Below the pieces are notes generated by a model that saw only the letters and a list, made by a program, of their open reading frames with translations, ran no database searches and was not told where the DNA came from. Made by a program: the position numbers and the translations under genes. This document shows positions 24,079 to 30,509 of a stretch of 44,783 nucleotides of DNA, one piece after another. The stretch's first letter is position 1. Every line of letters starts with the position of its first letter. Origin of the DNA: an uncultured Oscillospiraceae bacterium (GTDB taxonomy: Bacteria > Bacillota > Clostridia > Oscillospirales > Oscillospiraceae); the NCBI GenBank assembly GCA_934636655.1, contig CAKUAS010000016.1:1-44783 (forward strand), written 5' to 3'.

Positions 24079-24203
24079 TCATCTCCTTCTGACTATGATA
24101 TATATTACATAGTCGACAATTTGACGGCGTTTTTGAGGGTAAATGTGAAATCGTATTACCATGAAAAAACCGGCCGCTGAAAGCCTTGAAAACACAAGAC
24201 TTT

Positions 24204-24581
24204 TTAAACTCTATTTGTCGACTCTCTACGCCTGCTTTTTGCGTATTGCGCCTGCTGCTTCCGGTGAACGGTTTTTGCGCAGTCATCGCAATACTTTCTC
24301 CGGTTGCTCGTTTTCACTATGGGCGCTCCGCACCTGGAGCACTTTGCAACCTCTCTAGGTCTCCTTATCTGAGCGTCTAAGCCCGGCTCAGCGGGCAGCA
24401 CTGCGTTTTTGAAATATTTGCACAGCAGTGAGTGCGTAAGCATCTGAGGACAGCCGGGTGCTGTCCCGTCATCCAATGCGATACAGTTGTTTAGCGCAGC
24501 ATCGTAGTTTGCGCACGACTGTTTTATGAGTGAGTTTGCCTTACGGCTTTGCTCTGCTGTCATATGTACTACGTCTATCAT
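24204..24581 (-). CDS. Cysteine-rich VLP-domain protein
   Basis: This 125-residue protein resembles the cysteine-rich VLP family of clostridial conjugative and integrative elements. It has an N-terminal part with SCANYDAALNNCIAL, PGCPQM and LLCKYF, and a C-terminal zinc ribbon with CSRCGAPIV and YCDDCA, then a basic tail (RRRES). The role is unknown; DNA or RNA binding is plausible. The start follows GGAGGTGAT and overlaps a possible 13-codon upstream ORF by ATGA. It precedes the replication-type gene by 125 bp on the same strand. Confidence 0.75.
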   Translation of the reverse strand: MIDVVHMTAEQSRKANSLIKQSCANYDAALNNCIALDDGTAPGCPQMLTHSLLCKYFKNAVLPAEPGLDAQIRRPREVAKCSRCGAPIVKTSNRRKYCDDCAKTVHRKQQAQYAKSRRRESTNRV

Positions 24582-24724
24582 CTATCACCTCCGTTCGGAT
24601 GAGTATTTGTGATCGGCATCGTTCCTGCAAGCTGTCCTGTTCGACAAACTTGCGTATGCTCCGACACAGGTGCGCTATTCCTCGGTGGGTGTCATGGCGC
24701 ACTCGGACGCTGGGTATATGCCGC

Positions 24725-24754
24725 TCTATATGAGGCTGTGAGCCTGTTTGTCAA
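24725..24754 (-). promoter_or_regulatory. Promoter of the VLP/replication-type genes
   Basis: Minus strand TTGACA (24754-24749), an 18-bp spacer, then TATAGA (24730-24725). It implies a leader of about 140 nt before the VLP gene. No other gene is seen in 24582-24724. Confidence 0.6.
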
Positions 24755-24789
24755 GGTGCAAGCCACGCGCAAGACAGCTACGAGGAAAG

Positions 24790-24892
24790 CAAAAAGCCGC
24801 ATTAATCCTTTGAGATTAATGCGGCTTACCCTTCAAGCTACTTAGTTCGCCCTACTTATTCTGCGCATGTTACTATATGAAATTACCTTCAC
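24790..24892 (-). ncRNA. Candidate small RNA of about 100 nt
   Basis: A consensus promoter (24899-24927) would start a transcript near 24892 that ends at the strong terminator 24791-24827. No ORF of useful length or with a ribosome site lies between. It may be a true small RNA. Alternatively the terminator serves read-through from HigBA. No known RNA family is recognised. Confidence 0.4.
24791..24827 (-). terminator. Terminator between HigBA and the VLP gene
   Basis: AAGCCGCATTAATC (24794-24807) pairs perfectly with the complement at 24814-24827; the A-run at 24791-24795 is a T-run on the minus strand. Confidence 0.85.
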
Positions 24893-24898
24893 AAGTCT

Positions 24899-24927
24899 AA
24901 TATAGCACATGCGAAAGCTCTTGTCAA
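24899..24927 (-). promoter_or_regulatory. Strong promoter facing the candidate small RNA
   Basis: Minus strand TTGACA (24927-24922), a 17-bp spacer, then TATATT (24904-24899), with no coding sequence directly downstream. Confidence 0.6.
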
Positions 24928-24995
24928 TACTTTTGCGCAAAAAATTATATAATTTTATGTGCGAGTGATGGAAGACTGTCTACGAGATAGTTTTG

Positions 24996-25268
24996 CTATA
25001 CAAATTCAATTTTAAGCTGTTTTCCCATGCCCGCGGCAATGCGCGCCAAGGTATCAACTGTCGGGCTGGATGTACCGTTTTCTATGCGGCTGATATTAGA
25101 TTGCCTTATGCCGGTTTTTTCTGCGAGCTCCTTTTGAGTCATGTTACATTCAAGGCGTGCAGCGATCACGGCGCGTATGGCCTCATATTCAGGGCGCATG
25201 GCCTCATATTCTTCGGCAAATTCGGGATCATCCATCTGCTGTTCAATGTATTTTTTTAAATCACTCAT
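24996..25268 (-). CDS. HigA-like XRE-family antitoxin
   Basis: This 90-residue protein has a helix-turn-helix of the XRE class (about 37-86; NMTQKELAEKTGIRQSNISRIENGTSSPTVDTL written here in parts: NMTQKELAEKTG, RQSNISRIENG, SPTVDTLARIA). It should bind the adjacent toxin and repress the operon through its own promoter. It overlaps the toxin gene by 8 bp, with the toxin first, as in higBA loci. It probably stabilises the island after integration. Confidence 0.85.
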   Translation of the reverse strand: MSDLKKYIEQQMDDPEFAEEYEAMRPEYEAIRAVIAARLECNMTQKELAEKTGIRQSNISRIENGTSSPTVDTLARIAAGMGKQLKIEFV

Positions 25269-25611
25269 ACTGCTCCCTCATTTCATAATCTTCTTTATAC
25301 TTCCTAGCAAGCTCTATTTCTGATTTTGGAGTTTTACCGGTCTTTTTAATAAATCCGTTTGTCAGAATTATTCTATTATCGACCACAAAGAAATAGAATA
25401 TCCTCGAAATATCGCTTGCGAATTTGATTCTCAGCTCAAACAATCCGCTGCCGACCGGCTTGGAGTGTGGCTCGCGAAGTCTGTTCCCGAATTCTTCAAG
25501 AATTGAGAGCTCGTGCAGCGCCTTTGCTCGCATCTTTTTGTCTAAGCCGTTCAGAAAATCCTCTACAGGGGCTTTGCCTCCAGGCAGCCTGTAAAACTCA
25601 ATTTCAAACAT
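25261..25611 (-). CDS. HigB/RelE-family toxin
   Basis: This 116-residue toxin of the RelE/ParE superfamily (phage-derived Gp49-like/HigB group) shows FEIEFYRLPGGKAPVEDFL, the conserved ELRIKF-ASDISRIFYFF strand pair, and the C-terminal HGF-like LTNGFIKKTGKTP. Family members cut mRNA at the ribosome. The ATG at 25611 is preferred over the GTG at 25617 because it is seven bases from AGAAGG. A near-consensus promoter lies 24 bp upstream. Confidence 0.85.
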   Translation of the reverse strand: MFEIEFYRLPGGKAPVEDFLNGLDKKMRAKALHELSILEEFGNRLREPHSKPVGSGLFELRIKFASDISRIFYFFVVDNRIILTNGFIKKTGKTPKSEIELARKYKEDYEMREQYE

Positions 25612-25634
25612 CCGCACACCTTCTAACGCACTTC

Positions 25635-25663
25635 ATTATATTCCTTATTTGATATATTGTCAA
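25635..25663 (-). promoter_or_regulatory. Consensus promoter of higBA
   Basis: Minus strand TTGACA (25663-25658), a 17-bp spacer, then TATAAT (25640-25635), a perfect sigma-A match. No gene is seen in 25664-25821. Confidence 0.8.
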
Positions 25664-25821
25664 GCTCACACATTACCTCTGCAAAACGAGCGCACTAACG
25701 TACAGACAGCATAAGCTGTCTGAGCTGGTCAGTTGGTGAAAGGGGGGCTGAGCGGAAAGGTTGAGCGACTACCACAATATGCAGAGAAGAGGCGAGTAGG
25801 GAATATCAAAACTACCCCGTA

Positions 25822-26013
25822 TTACTTCTCCCGCTCCATGCGCTGGGCAATGGCGGCGTTGATGTATGCGTTTACACTTTCTCCTGCTCGCTCAGCTGCT
25901 GCTCGTATTACTTCCTTCTGACCCTTTTCAACAGTTAGATTGATGCGATCATATGCTTGTTTAATAAATTCGTTTTGGTATGCTGTCTTTTTTGATTTAT
26001 CCTTGTATGCCAC
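25822..26013 (-). CDS. Small ribbon-helix-helix protein
   Basis: This protein of 63 residues has an Arc/CopG-like layout: a basic N-terminus, one beta strand (RINLTVEKGQ), then two helices (KEVIRAAAERAGE, SVNAYINAAIAQRMER). It should bind DNA as a dimer. The GTG at 26013 is chosen because GAGGTGAT lies 10 bases upstream; that sequence would be inside the ORF if the earlier GTG (26028) were used. No toxin partner lies next to it. Its promoter overlaps a repeated TTGCGCAAC motif, which suggests self-repression. Confidence 0.7.
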   Translation of the reverse strand: MAYKDKSKKTAYQNEFIKQAYDRINLTVEKGQKEVIRAAAERAGESVNAYINAAIAQRMEREK

Positions 26014-26037
26014 GGCGTTGTATATCACCTCGAATAT

Positions 26038-26138
26038 ACTATAGCATTAATAGGGATATTGCGCAACGTGCAAAATGCACAAAGCCGGAGGCGGAACGTT
26101 GTGCAATATTCCACGTTGACGAACGTTGCGCAACGTGC
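26038..26138 (-). promoter_or_regulatory. Promoter and repeated operator of the RHH gene
   Basis: Minus strand TTGCGC (26066-26061), a 17-bp spacer, then TATAGT (26043-26038). The -35 is part of ATTGCGCAACGTG (26058-26070). Related motifs follow: AACGTTGTGCAATATT (26095-26110) and AACGTTGCGCAACGTGC (26122-26138), plus CACGTTG at 26112-26118. Each has a TTGyGCAA palindromic core. Confidence 0.6.
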
Positions 26139-26304
26139 TACCATATAGCCACACAGGACACAGCAAGGCGGACGGAAGTAGACGCAAGTCGAAAACAAGA
26201 ACGCCTATAAGAGCAGGAACGGATAAGGGAGATTGAGATTGCAGAGTGCATAGATGCTTAACGCCGCCTGCCGCTGTGACCGCGAAAAGAAAGGAAAATG
26301 AAAA

Positions 26305-26580
26305 ATGTCAAGTATGGAAATCGTGAGCAAAATAGAGGCTCTGAAGGAATGGGAAGCACTCGCGGCAGAAGCCGCCGCCGAGATCGAAGCGCTCAAGGAC
26401 AGCATAAAGGCCGAGATGATACGCCGCAATGTTGAGGAGCTGGAAGCAGGCCGCTTCATAGCCCGCTTTACCTCGGTGAGCTCAAACCGTTTCGACACTA
26501 CAGCGTTTAAGCGCGAGCACGGCGAGATGTATAAGCTCTACACAAAGCAGACCGTGAGCCGCCGATTCAGCATAGCATGA
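26305..26580 (+). CDS. Small phage/ICE-type hypothetical protein
   Basis: This 91-residue protein has a helical, Glu/Ala-rich N-terminus (about 1-45, heptad-like) and a basic C-terminal part (GRFIARFTSVSSNRFDTTAF, KQTVSRRFSIA). Similar short proteins occur beside replication genes of phages and integrative elements; I know no function. An AAAGGAAAATGAAAA stretch precedes the ATG. The region 26139-26304 upstream shows only decayed reading frames. Confidence 0.6.
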   Translation: MSSMEIVSKIEALKEWEALAAEAAAEIEALKDSIKAEMIRRNVEELEAGRFIARFTSVSSNRFDTTAFKREHGEMYKLYTKQTVSRRFSIA

Positions 26581-26697
26581 AAAAAGCCCCTTGTGTCACC
26601 GCCGACCAAAGCACGACACAAAGAGCCTGACCACACACAAGGGAGTGGACGTACTTATTATAGCTGTTCACTCCCCCAAAAACAAGGGAGTAACACT

Positions 26698-27342
26698 ATG
26701 AAAGAGATGACCAAATACAGCCGAGTAGCAGGATACCTTGAGAAGCTGTTTGACATGCTCAATGCAGACCTGTTCGACGGAGAGCTTGAACGACCTATTA
26801 TAACTCTTATACCCTCAAGCAGAAGCTACGGACACTATGTACCAACGCCGATATGGAGCATCAAGGACGACTGCAAGCACGAACTGAACATAGCGACAGC
26901 TACACTCAACAGACCGATAGAGTACACAATAGCAACCCTCGTGCATGAGATGTGCCACATATACAATAACGAAGTGCTCAATACACAGGACTGCTCAAGA
27001 GGCGGCACATACCACAACCGCGAGTTTAAGAAAGCGGCAGAGGCTCACGGGCTGAATGTGACGCGCTCGGACAAGTACGGCTACAGCCACACGAGCCCGT
27101 CCGACAGGCTCTTAGAGTGGTGCATGACGCATGACCTCAGAGAGATAGAGCTGTGCAGAATGGACATAGAACGAGGCTCAGCCAGCGGCTCAAGAGCCAT
27201 AGGCGGCAGCGCAACGGTAAGACGGACAGCAAGCCACAATCACCGCTTTGTGTGCCCAAAATGCGGCGCAGTAGCGAGAGCGGGGAGAAGCTTAAATCTT
27301 GTATGCGGCGACTGTGTAAGGCCGATGCTGGAAACAGCGTAA
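26698..27342 (+). CDS. SprT-like zinc metallopeptidase-family protein
   Basis: This 214-residue protein begins at ATG 26698 behind AAGGGAG; an earlier in-frame ATG at 26593 has no ribosome site. The SprT-like domain shows LNADLFDGELERPIITL, a metal-binding helix VHEMCHIYN (HExxH form H-E-M-C-H) and a third ligand candidate in GTYHNREFKKAAEAHGL. A C-terminal zinc ribbon has CPKCG and CGDC. SprT/Spartan-type proteins cleave DNA-bound or crosslinked proteins. In mobile elements such proteins are common and probably help replication, but that is inference. Confidence 0.82.
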   Translation: MKEMTKYSRVAGYLEKLFDMLNADLFDGELERPIITLIPSSRSYGHYVPTPIWSIKDDCKHELNIATATLNRPIEYTIATLVHEMCHIYNNEVLNTQDCSRGGTYHNREFKKAAEAHGLNVTRSDKYGYSHTSPSDRLLEWCMTHDLREIELCRMDIERGSASGSRAIGGSATVRRTASHNHRFVCPKCGAVARAGRSLNLVCGDCVRPMLETA

Positions 27343-27355
27343 GGGAGGAAGCATC

Positions 27356-27481
27356 ATGGATATAGGAACAGGCAACAGCTTCATAGTGCTCGTGATACTG
27401 GCGATAGTGAGCATAGTTTGCCCAGTGCTGGCAGGGGTATTGCTCCTGCTGCTGGGCAAGTGGATTGTGTTCCCCGATTGA
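27356..27481 (+). CDS. 41-residue single-span membrane protein
   Basis: A small ORF (MDIGTGNSFIVLVILAIVSI and onward, ending GKWIVFPD) with an excellent ribosome site (AAGGGAGGAAGCATC) begins 13 bp after the SprT-like gene. Residues about 8-37 are almost entirely hydrophobic, so it should span the membrane once. It is probably co-expressed with the SprT-like protein. The function is unknown. Confidence 0.6.
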   Translation: MDIGTGNSFIVLVILAIVSIVCPVLAGVLLLLLGKWIVFPD

Positions 27482-27668
27482 GGATATGACAAAAGCTCCG
27501 CGCAAAGCGTAACTATAACCCTGTACACGCAATTTCGCTTTTAGCTCTAAAATTATCGAATAGACAATTAAAATTAGGGCGTTTAACGTTCAAGGGTATA
27601 CCTATACCCCTAAGCCCATAAAACGGCTTACAGTGATAGAATAATCGGATTAATACTTGATAAACGAC

Positions 27669-27696
27669 AAAAGCGGAGACGCAATGCCTCCGCTTT
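27669..27696 (-). terminator. Terminator of the serine recombinase gene
   Basis: AAAGCGGAG (27670-27678) pairs with CTCCGCTTT (27688-27696); it lies 12 bp past the recombinase stop. The remainder of 27482-27668 shows only a GGGTATA/TATACCC palindrome. Confidence 0.6.
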
Positions 27697-27708
27697 GAAA
27701 TTATCCGT

Positions 27709-28386
27709 TCAAGCGCCTAATCTCAGCTCACGCTTATACTTATAAAACGTGTTCCTTGCCAGCCCTGCGAGCTTCATCATCTGTGCGTCATCCAAACTGC
27801 CGCCAAAGTCCTTTGAGTGCGTTGCTATTAGCTGCTTTGCCTCAATGCTCTTTTTGGTCGTGACTGTCAGACCTGCCGCACGTCCTATTTGCTTTCCGCT
27901 CAGCCGCGCCGTTTCAATGCCCTCTTTCGTGCGCTGATGCAGGTCTGCTACCTCTTTTTCGCTCTGTTCAAACGCAAGGTATATCTGCCGACGAGCCAGC
28001 GCCAGCATGTAGCGGTTAACTCCCTCAAGGATATAGTCCACATCGCCGCCCGTGAGCTGCACACTGTTTTGCAGTGTTTGACGGTATGTGTCCGTGTCAA
28101 TGTGCCGCTCTTTGAGAAACACAAGATTAACGCCGCGCCTGTACAGCGCCTCATACGCCTCCACGCCCTCAGCAGCGTTGCGGCTCATACGGCTCACGCT
28201 GTCAAAGATGATAGTGTCACCAGTACGGACGGAGTTAAACAGCTTATTCCATTCCTTGCGGTCGAGCTTTGTTCCCGTATACTCCTCCTGCACTATGACC
28301 GCATCGGGGAACTCGCTGAGTATGTTGCGTATCTGCCGCTCTATGTTCTGCTTGCGGGTGCTTATCCTGCAATATCCGTATGTCAT
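27709..28386 (-). CDS. Serine recombinase (resolvase/invertase family)
   Basis: This 225-residue small serine recombinase has the N-terminal catalytic motif YGYCRISTRKQN with nucleophile S9, a conserved Arg/Ser block in FDSVSRMSRNAAEG, a long E helix, and a C-terminal helix-turn-helix for DNA binding (DAQMMKLAGLARNTFYKYKREL). Such enzymes resolve cointegrates or invert DNA segments. Four AGTATCAA motifs in its upstream region are candidate binding sites. It lies at the border between the island core and the metabolic cargo, so it may mark a separately acquired module. Confidence 0.9.
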   Translation of the reverse strand: MTYGYCRISTRKQNIERQIRNILSEFPDAVIVQEEYTGTKLDRKEWNKLFNSVRTGDTIIFDSVSRMSRNAAEGVEAYEALYRRGVNLVFLKERHIDTDTYRQTLQNSVQLTGGDVDYILEGVNRYMLALARRQIYLAFEQSEKEVADLHQRTKEGIETARLSGKQIGRAAGLTVTTKKSIEAKQLIATHSKDFGGSLDDAQMMKLAGLARNTFYKYKRELRLGA

Positions 28387-28402
28387 GCCTCACCTTTCCG
28401 AC

Positions 28403-28508
28403 AGTATCAAATTAAACCTGTCTGCGTTTAGTATCAAACTCTGCCCAAAAACCCGCTCATAGGCGGCGTTTTTGAGTATCAATTTTGTCGTTCGTTTCGA
28501 TTGATACT
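28403..28508. repeat. Four AGTATCAA repeats, candidate res/inversion site
   Basis: AGTATCAA occurs at 28403-28410, 28430-28437 and 28475-28482, and inverted (TTGATACT) at 28501-28508. The last two face each other across 18 bp, like a resolvase crossover site. A hairpin (28447-28473) separates copies 2 and 3. Confidence 0.55.
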
Positions 28509-28551
28509 ATCGTAGCAGATGAGTGGGGCGGTGCATACTTCAAAGTACAAC

Positions 28552-28584
28552 AAAAGCCGCTTGCATATAAAATAAGCGGCTTTT
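28552..28584. terminator. Terminator of the AraC-type gene
   Basis: AAAAGCCGCTT (28552-28562) pairs with AAGCGGCTTTT (28574-28584). It lies 27 bp past the AraC stop and can act in both directions. Confidence 0.75.
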
Positions 28585-28610
28585 ACTATTCGGTATTTAA
28601 AATTTAAGAA

Positions 28611-29522
28611 TTAATTATCTGTATACGCGTCAAACACATCGGTCTTACGGTGCTTTTTTCGATATTCGTTGGGAGTATAGCCGTAAGCTTTTTTGAAAGC
28701 ATCGATGTAGTAGCTCGGGTTTGAAAAACCTACCTCAAAGGCAATCTCGGTTATAGGCATTGCGCTGTTTATAAGCAATTCGCTGCTTTTCATCAAACGA
28801 TAGTTTAGAAGATATTTTATCGGCGACTCTTTCAGATACTTTTTGAATATTACATTGCAATTGCTTATGCTTATATTTCCGGAATCGGCTATTTCATTAA
28901 GTGTCATCTTTTCGTGATAACCGTCGTGAATATAAGACAGCATATCCTTCAGGATAGATAACTGGGGTGAGGCACTTGCCGAACGCTTTCTTTCCTGCGT
29001 TGTGTTCACAAAAATTGTATGCCATATATCGTATATATAGCTTTGCAGCCTCAGAGGAGCAGCCCTTTCCGAAAGCTGCCCGTGCATGCTCTGAACATCT
29101 CCCATTATAGAACGCTGCCAATCGCATTGATCATTCAGCTTTAAATATGGTATAGATGAGTTTTTTACGATGGGGTTTACATACTCGCTTTCGATCTCAT
29201 TCGTTGCGCAAAGAAGCATGGGGTGCCAAAGCGCATAGATAAATACACAGTCTGAATCATCCGAAGAAAAACCGTAATGAATTTGATTCGAGTTTACGAA
29301 AACTCCTTTGCCGGGCTCTAAACGAATCAGATCTCCATTAATATTGTAGATCATGTGACCTTTTATAGGTATTACTATTTCAAGATCGTCATGCCAGTGG
29401 TTGAACATGCAGCGATTTGGATGATCCGATAACCTCTCGGTTCCGATAAAGACAAAGTAATTTTTAAAATTATAGGGCAGTATCTCTGATTTGTCAGAGC
29501 GCATTGTGGGCAGCTTTCCCAT
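28611..29522 (-). CDS. AraC-family transcriptional regulator
   Basis: This 303-residue regulator has an N-terminal cupin sensor domain (about 35-100; NHWHDDLEIVIPIKGH, GKGVFVNSNQIHYGF) and a C-terminal AraC double helix-turn-helix (about 195-295; MTLNEIADSGNISISNCNVIFKKYL in its first half, ITEIAFEVGFSNPSYYIDAFKKAYG partly quoted: AFEVGFSNPSYY, GYTPNEYRKK). The start follows AGGAGA. It is divergent from the NTF2/reductase/transporter genes and should activate them on binding a small molecule. Tandem GTGTAAAAT repeats (29650-29679) in the shared region fit an AraC operator. Confidence 0.93.
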   Translation of the reverse strand: MGKLPTMRSDKSEILPYNFKNYFVFIGTERLSDHPNRCMFNHWHDDLEIVIPIKGHMIYNINGDLIRLEPGKGVFVNSNQIHYGFSSDDSDCVFIYALWHPMLLCATNEIESEYVNPIVKNSSIPYLKLNDQCDWQRSIMGDVQSMHGQLSERAAPLRLQSYIYDIWHTIFVNTTQERKRSASASPQLSILKDMLSYIHDGYHEKMTLNEIADSGNISISNCNVIFKKYLKESPIKYLLNYRLMKSSELLINSAMPITEIAFEVGFSNPSYYIDAFKKAYGYTPNEYRKKHRKTDVFDAYTDN

Positions 29523-29649
29523 ATTATTTCTCCTAAAGGTAAAATAATTATATTAACGAAATCGCGTGACAGAGCAGTATATAGCTCTGAACAAATGGGT
29601 GAGTATAGACGAAAAGCGCTAAATGTAAAAATGACGAACAAAAATTGAA

Positions 29650-29679
29650 GTGTAAAATATCTATATTGCTGTGTAAAAT
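29650..29679. promoter_or_regulatory. Tandem direct repeat, probable AraC operator
   Basis: GTGTAAAAT occurs at 29650-29658 and 29671-29679, a 21-bp (two-turn) spacing typical of AraC-family half-sites. It lies between the regulator and the cargo operon. Confidence 0.55.
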
Positions 29680-29759
29680 CACAATATTATGCCGAGATAT
29701 GTGAAAAATATTTGTATTTGTTGACGAAATAGTGAAAGTAAAAGCTCTGCTCGGTGTGA

Positions 29760-29794
29760 TATAAATATAACAGACAAAATCATTGACGTCAATG
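29760..29794 (+). promoter_or_regulatory. Cargo-operon -10 and CATTGACGTCAATG palindrome
   Basis: A -10-like TATAAA (29760-29765) lacks a -35 at the right distance, as expected for an activator-dependent promoter. A perfect 14-bp palindrome CATTGACGTCAATG lies just downstream at 29781-29794 in the untranslated leader. The rest of 29523-29839 holds no gene. Confidence 0.45.
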
Positions 29795-29839
29795 TCCGGT
29801 CGTTAACAAACAAATAAAATATTTATGGAGGAAATTATA

Positions 29840-30385
29840 ATGGCTATCACTCTCGAAGAACTCGCCAAGGAAGTTCAGCGCCTGAAAGACATCGAGGAAA
29901 TTAAAGTCCTCAAGGCTCGTTACAGCGATATGTGCGACTCAAACCATGATTGGACTCAGATCAAGGATCTGTTTGCTCCCGATGCAAAATGGATCGGCGA
30001 TCCCACCCAGCCCTGGGGCGGCGGCAACAATCGCGAAGAGATCGAAAAGCTCTTCCAGTTCTATCAGACGCAGATGGACGGCGTGCCCGGTGTAGGCGTT
30101 CTCGGCCACAATCCTATGGCTCCGCAGATCAGCGTTGCCGACGACGGTGTCCACGCTACCGGCAAATGGCATATGTTCGGCGCATTCCGTATGTTTGAGG
30201 GCCGCGCCGAGACCGGCAGCAAGAGCTTCCTCGAGCAGGGAAAATACGAAGACGAATATGTTAAGATCGACGAGAACGGCAACCTCGACCCCAACGGCAA
30301 GTGGTTTATCAGCCAGCTCTCCTTCTGGGATACGCTTTGCGCTGCACCCCAGGATGGTTGGGACGACAAGGTCATCCAGTGGTAA
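29840..30385 (+). CDS. NTF2/SnoaL-like enzyme resembling bile-acid dehydratase BaiE
   Basis: This 181-residue NTF2-fold protein starts at ATG 29840 behind TGGAGGAAATTATA; an earlier ATG at 29825 overlaps that site. It opens with LEELAKEVQRLKDIEEIKVLKARY, like SnoaL_4 proteins, in parts LEELAKEVQRL and DIEEIKVLKARY. Y28, D33 and H90 (in GHNP) align by eye with Y30, D35 and H83 of Clostridium scindens BaiE, a 7alpha-dehydratase, as I recall its sequence. The same fold includes ketosteroid isomerases and other dehydratases, so the reaction is open. It is the first gene of the cargo operon; its product should be handed to the flavoreductase encoded next. Confidence 0.75.
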   Translation: MAITLEELAKEVQRLKDIEEIKVLKARYSDMCDSNHDWTQIKDLFAPDAKWIGDPTQPWGGGNNREEIEKLFQFYQTQMDGVPGVGVLGHNPMAPQISVADDGVHATGKWHMFGAFRMFEGRAETGSKSFLEQGKYEDEYVKIDENGNLDPNGKWFISQLSFWDTLCAAPQDGWDDKVIQW

Positions 30386-30423
30386 TGTGACTGCTCACTG
30401 CGCCGTTATCCGATAATCATGAA

Positions 30424-30481
30424 GACGCAGGAGGTTGGACAACCGCATACACGGTGACCGATTTCCTGCGTCAATTCTTTT
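30424..30481 (+). terminator. Intercistronic hairpin before the flavoreductase gene
   Basis: GACGCAGGA (30424-30432) pairs with TCCTGCGTC (30464-30472), followed by a T-rich run. It may attenuate or separate expression of the NTF2 gene from the downstream genes. Confidence 0.6.
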
Positions 30482-30509
30482 AGCTGCACACTTTTAAGGA
30501 GTTTTTCAT

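Noticed and set aside
26251..26298. 15-codon ORF with a CRCDREKK end before the gene at 26305
   Set aside because: No good ribosome site and too short; at most a decayed remnant of a zinc-binding protein.
27592..27611. GGGTATA/TATACCC palindrome after the small membrane protein
   Set aside because: Short, with no neighbouring gene whose promoter it would overlap; left as a note only.
29840..30385. Calling the NTF2 protein a bile-acid 7alpha-dehydratase outright
   Set aside because: Only the fold and a few residues support it; the CoA-ligating and dehydrogenase genes of the bai pathway are absent.
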